Shown piece by piece: positions 5,044-6,383 of a stretch of DNA of 6,383 bases. The position numbers and the translations under genes are program-made. The stretch is taken from the NCBI GenBank assembly GCA_001766965.1, contig MEKM01000037.1:1-6383 (forward strand), in the 5' to 3' direction. A model generated the notes under the pieces. That model did not search any database. It had not been told where the DNA came from and worked only from the letters and a program-made list of their open reading frames with translations. Position 1 is the stretch's first letter. The number at the start of each line of letters is the position of its first letter. This DNA comes from Acidobacteria bacterium RIFCSPHIGHO2_01_FULL_67_28. Its GTDB lineage: Bacteria; Acidobacteriota; Terriglobia; Acidiferrales; 2-02-FULL-67-57.

Positions 5044-6383
5044 ATGCCCGACGGCCCGCTCATCCCCGAAGTCCTGCTGGAGGTCATCCAGCCCGACGGC
5101 GGCCGCCAGCTGGTGAAGGTGACCAGGTCTCCCTTCCGCATCGGCCGCGGCCAGGAGGCCGGCAACGACCTGCCTTTGCCCGACAAGCGCATCTCCCGCC
5201 AGTGCGCCTCGCTGCTTTATGCGGACGGCGGCTTTCGCCTGGAAGATTGCGGGCAGCGCCACGGGGTGTTCGTCAACGGCGAGAAGATCGAAGCGCGGCC
5301 GCTCCAGGACGGCGACACCATCAGTTTCGGCCTGGCCGACTCCTACACGCTCGTCTTCCACCGCGGCCCCACCGCCCCCTCGGTCGACAGCCTTCTCCAG
5401 CGCCTGGCCGGCGCCGGGGAACTCGAACCCGAGGCCAGCAGCCTGCGCAAGTTGAGCCTCCTGCTCGAGGCCACCGCTCTCCTCCAGTCCCAGCTTCCCC
5501 TCGAAGACATTCTGGCCAAGGTGGTGGACCACGCCATCGAAGTCACCGGCGCCGACCGCGGCGTTCTCCTCCAGGCGGAAGCGAAGGGCGAGCCGCGCGC
5601 CGTGCTCGCCCGGCAGCGCGGCGGCAAGCCGCTCGCACCCGCCAGCGTCCGCCTGACCCGCACCGCGGTCACGCCCGCGCTCGAAAAGCACAAGAGCGTG
5701 GTGGTCGAGGACGTGGAGGCTCTCGCCGGACCCCTGCGCGAGGCCAAGAGCGTGGTCGAGCAGGAGCTGCGCTCGGTGGTGGCCATCCCGCTCTTGAGTC
5801 TCCAGCAGCGCCGGGGCGGCGACCTGACCTACATCCCCAGCCCGGAAGACTTGCTCGGGCTGCTCTACCTCGACAGCCGCCGCCCGCTCGCCTTTTCGCA
5901 GCTCGACCGCAAGGTGCTCGACGCGCTCGCCACCGAGGCCGCCGACGTCCTCGACAACGCCCGTCTGGTGCTGAAAGAAATGGAGCGCAAGCGGATGGAG
6001 CAGGAGCTCACCATCGCGCGGGAAATTCAGCAGGCGCTCTTGCCCAAAGACTTCAAGCAGCAGCCCCACTTCCAGGTCACCGGCGTCAACCGCTCCTGCC
6101 TGGCCGTGGGCGGGGACTACTTCGACCTGATGGAGCTCGACGAGGGCCGCACCGCCTTCGTCATCGCCGACGTCTGCGGCAAGGGCCTGGGGGCGGCGCT
6201 GGTGACGGCGATGCTGCAAGGGACGTTTTCGGCGATGACGCTGGGGCAGGAGCCGGCGGGGGTCTTCGCCCACGTCAACCGCTTCATCTGTACGCACTCG
6301 GAAGTGCAGCGCTACGCCACGCTCTTTTTCGGGATTCTCGGGCGGGACGGCGGGCTCACCTACCTGAACGCCGGGCACCTGCC
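5044..6383 (+). CDS. FHA-GAF-PP2C (SpoIIE/RsbU-type) protein phosphatase, 3' end outside window
   Basis: The visible 446 codons encode a cytosolic signalling protein with no membrane segment. The FHA domain (about residues 12-106) has IGRG (33-36), NDLPLPD (41-47), ISRQCA (50-55) and GVFVNG (74-79); the pThr-contacting R35, S51 and N78 are present, but the usual His of SRxHA is Cys54. A GAF domain follows (about 135-306), ending GLLYLDS and a LATEAADVLDNARL helix. The linker holds the AREIQQALLP motif (325-334) typical of RsbU-like phosphatases. The PPM domain shows GGDYFD (356-361, D358), ADVCGKG (375-381, D376) and LNAGHLP at the edge; the last metal motifs lie beyond the window. It probably dephosphorylates Ser/Thr on a partner-switching antagonist, gated by pThr binding and a GAF ligand; partners are unknown. 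An in-frame TAA at 5032 makes ATG 5044 the first start. Confidence 0.93.
   Translation, partial: MPDGPLIPEVLLEVIQPDGGRQLVKVTRSPFRIGRGQEAGNDLPLPDKRISRQCASLLYADGGFRLEDCGQRHGVFVNGEKIEARPLQDGDTISFGLADSYTLVFHRGPTAPSVDSLLQRLAGAGELEPEASSLRKLSLLLEATALLQSQLPLEDILAKVVDHAIEVTGADRGVLLQAEAKGEPRAVLARQRGGKPLAPASVRLTRTAVTPALEKHKSVVVEDVEALAGPLREAKSVVEQELRSVVAIPLLSLQQRRGGDLTYIPSPEDLLGLLYLDSRRPLAFSQLDRKVLDALATEAADVLDNARLVLKEMERKRMEQELTIAREIQQALLPKDFKQQPHFQVTGVNRSCLAVGGDYFDLMELDEGRTAFVIADVCGKGLGAALVTAMLQGTFSAMTLGQEPAGVFAHVNRFICTHSEVQRYATLFFGILGRDGGLTYLNAGHL

Noticed and set aside
5008..6378. 456-codon minus-strand open frame opposite the phosphatase
   Set aside because: It mirrors the FHA-GAF-PP2C gene, whose plus-strand product has continuous, correctly ordered domain motifs. 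The antisense protein has none.
1..6383. tRNA, rRNA, CRISPR array, insertion sequence or prophage genes
   Set aside because: I found no cloverleaf with a CCA-end context, no regularly spaced direct repeats, and no transposase, integrase or phage-like product on either strand.

Overview
The window is GC-rich chromosomal bacterial DNA carrying mainly cofactor-biosynthesis and signalling genes. I saw no phage, plasmid, CRISPR, tRNA or rRNA signal. Three things suggest an acidobacterial (Acidobacteriota) genome: a GTCAT..CCGAGC-type inverted repeat of the kind I associate with that phylum, the protein flavour (an FHA-GAF-PP2C phosphatase and an ARPP-1-like secreted protein), and the base composition. 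This assignment is inference from memory, not a database match.

Layout, left to right. The last nine codons of an unidentified plus-strand gene end at position 30. A 95-bp imperfect inverted repeat (41-135) then fills the gap before the 3' end of a minus-strand operon. That operon reads right to left as panB, a DinB-family gene and panC (2457 down to 148). panB and the DinB gene are 37 nt apart, and the DinB stop overlaps the panC start in an ATGA. A good sigma70-type promoter (TTGCCA-17-TTTAAT) and a leader hairpin lie just upstream of panB. Upstream again, on the same strand, is a deoxynucleoside kinase gene (2551-3204) with its own promoter carrying a perfect TATAAT. Divergent from it is a secreted protein of the ARPP-1/DUF6569 type (3329-4489, plus). 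It runs tail-to-tail into folK (4486-4992, minus), and the two stop codons share the palindrome CTAG. Divergent from folK, an FHA-GAF-PP2C (SpoIIE/RsbU-type) phosphatase starts at 5044 and runs off the window edge.

How the genes fit together. PanB uses 5,10-methylene-tetrahydrofolate to make ketopantoate, and PanC joins pantoate to beta-alanine to make pantothenate, the precursor of coenzyme A. FolK makes the pterin diphosphate used for folate, which supplies PanB's one-carbon cofactor. The kinase salvages deoxynucleosides. folK, the kinase, panB and panC all lie on the minus strand and look like one ancestral cofactor/nucleotide cluster. Two genes break it: the ARPP-1-like gene, inserted in opposite orientation between folK and the kinase, and the DinB gene, inserted between panB and panC. 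No complete new system is evident. The points most worth following up are those two genes, the repeat, the paired hairpins around the panB start and the substituted residues in the kinase and FHA domain.
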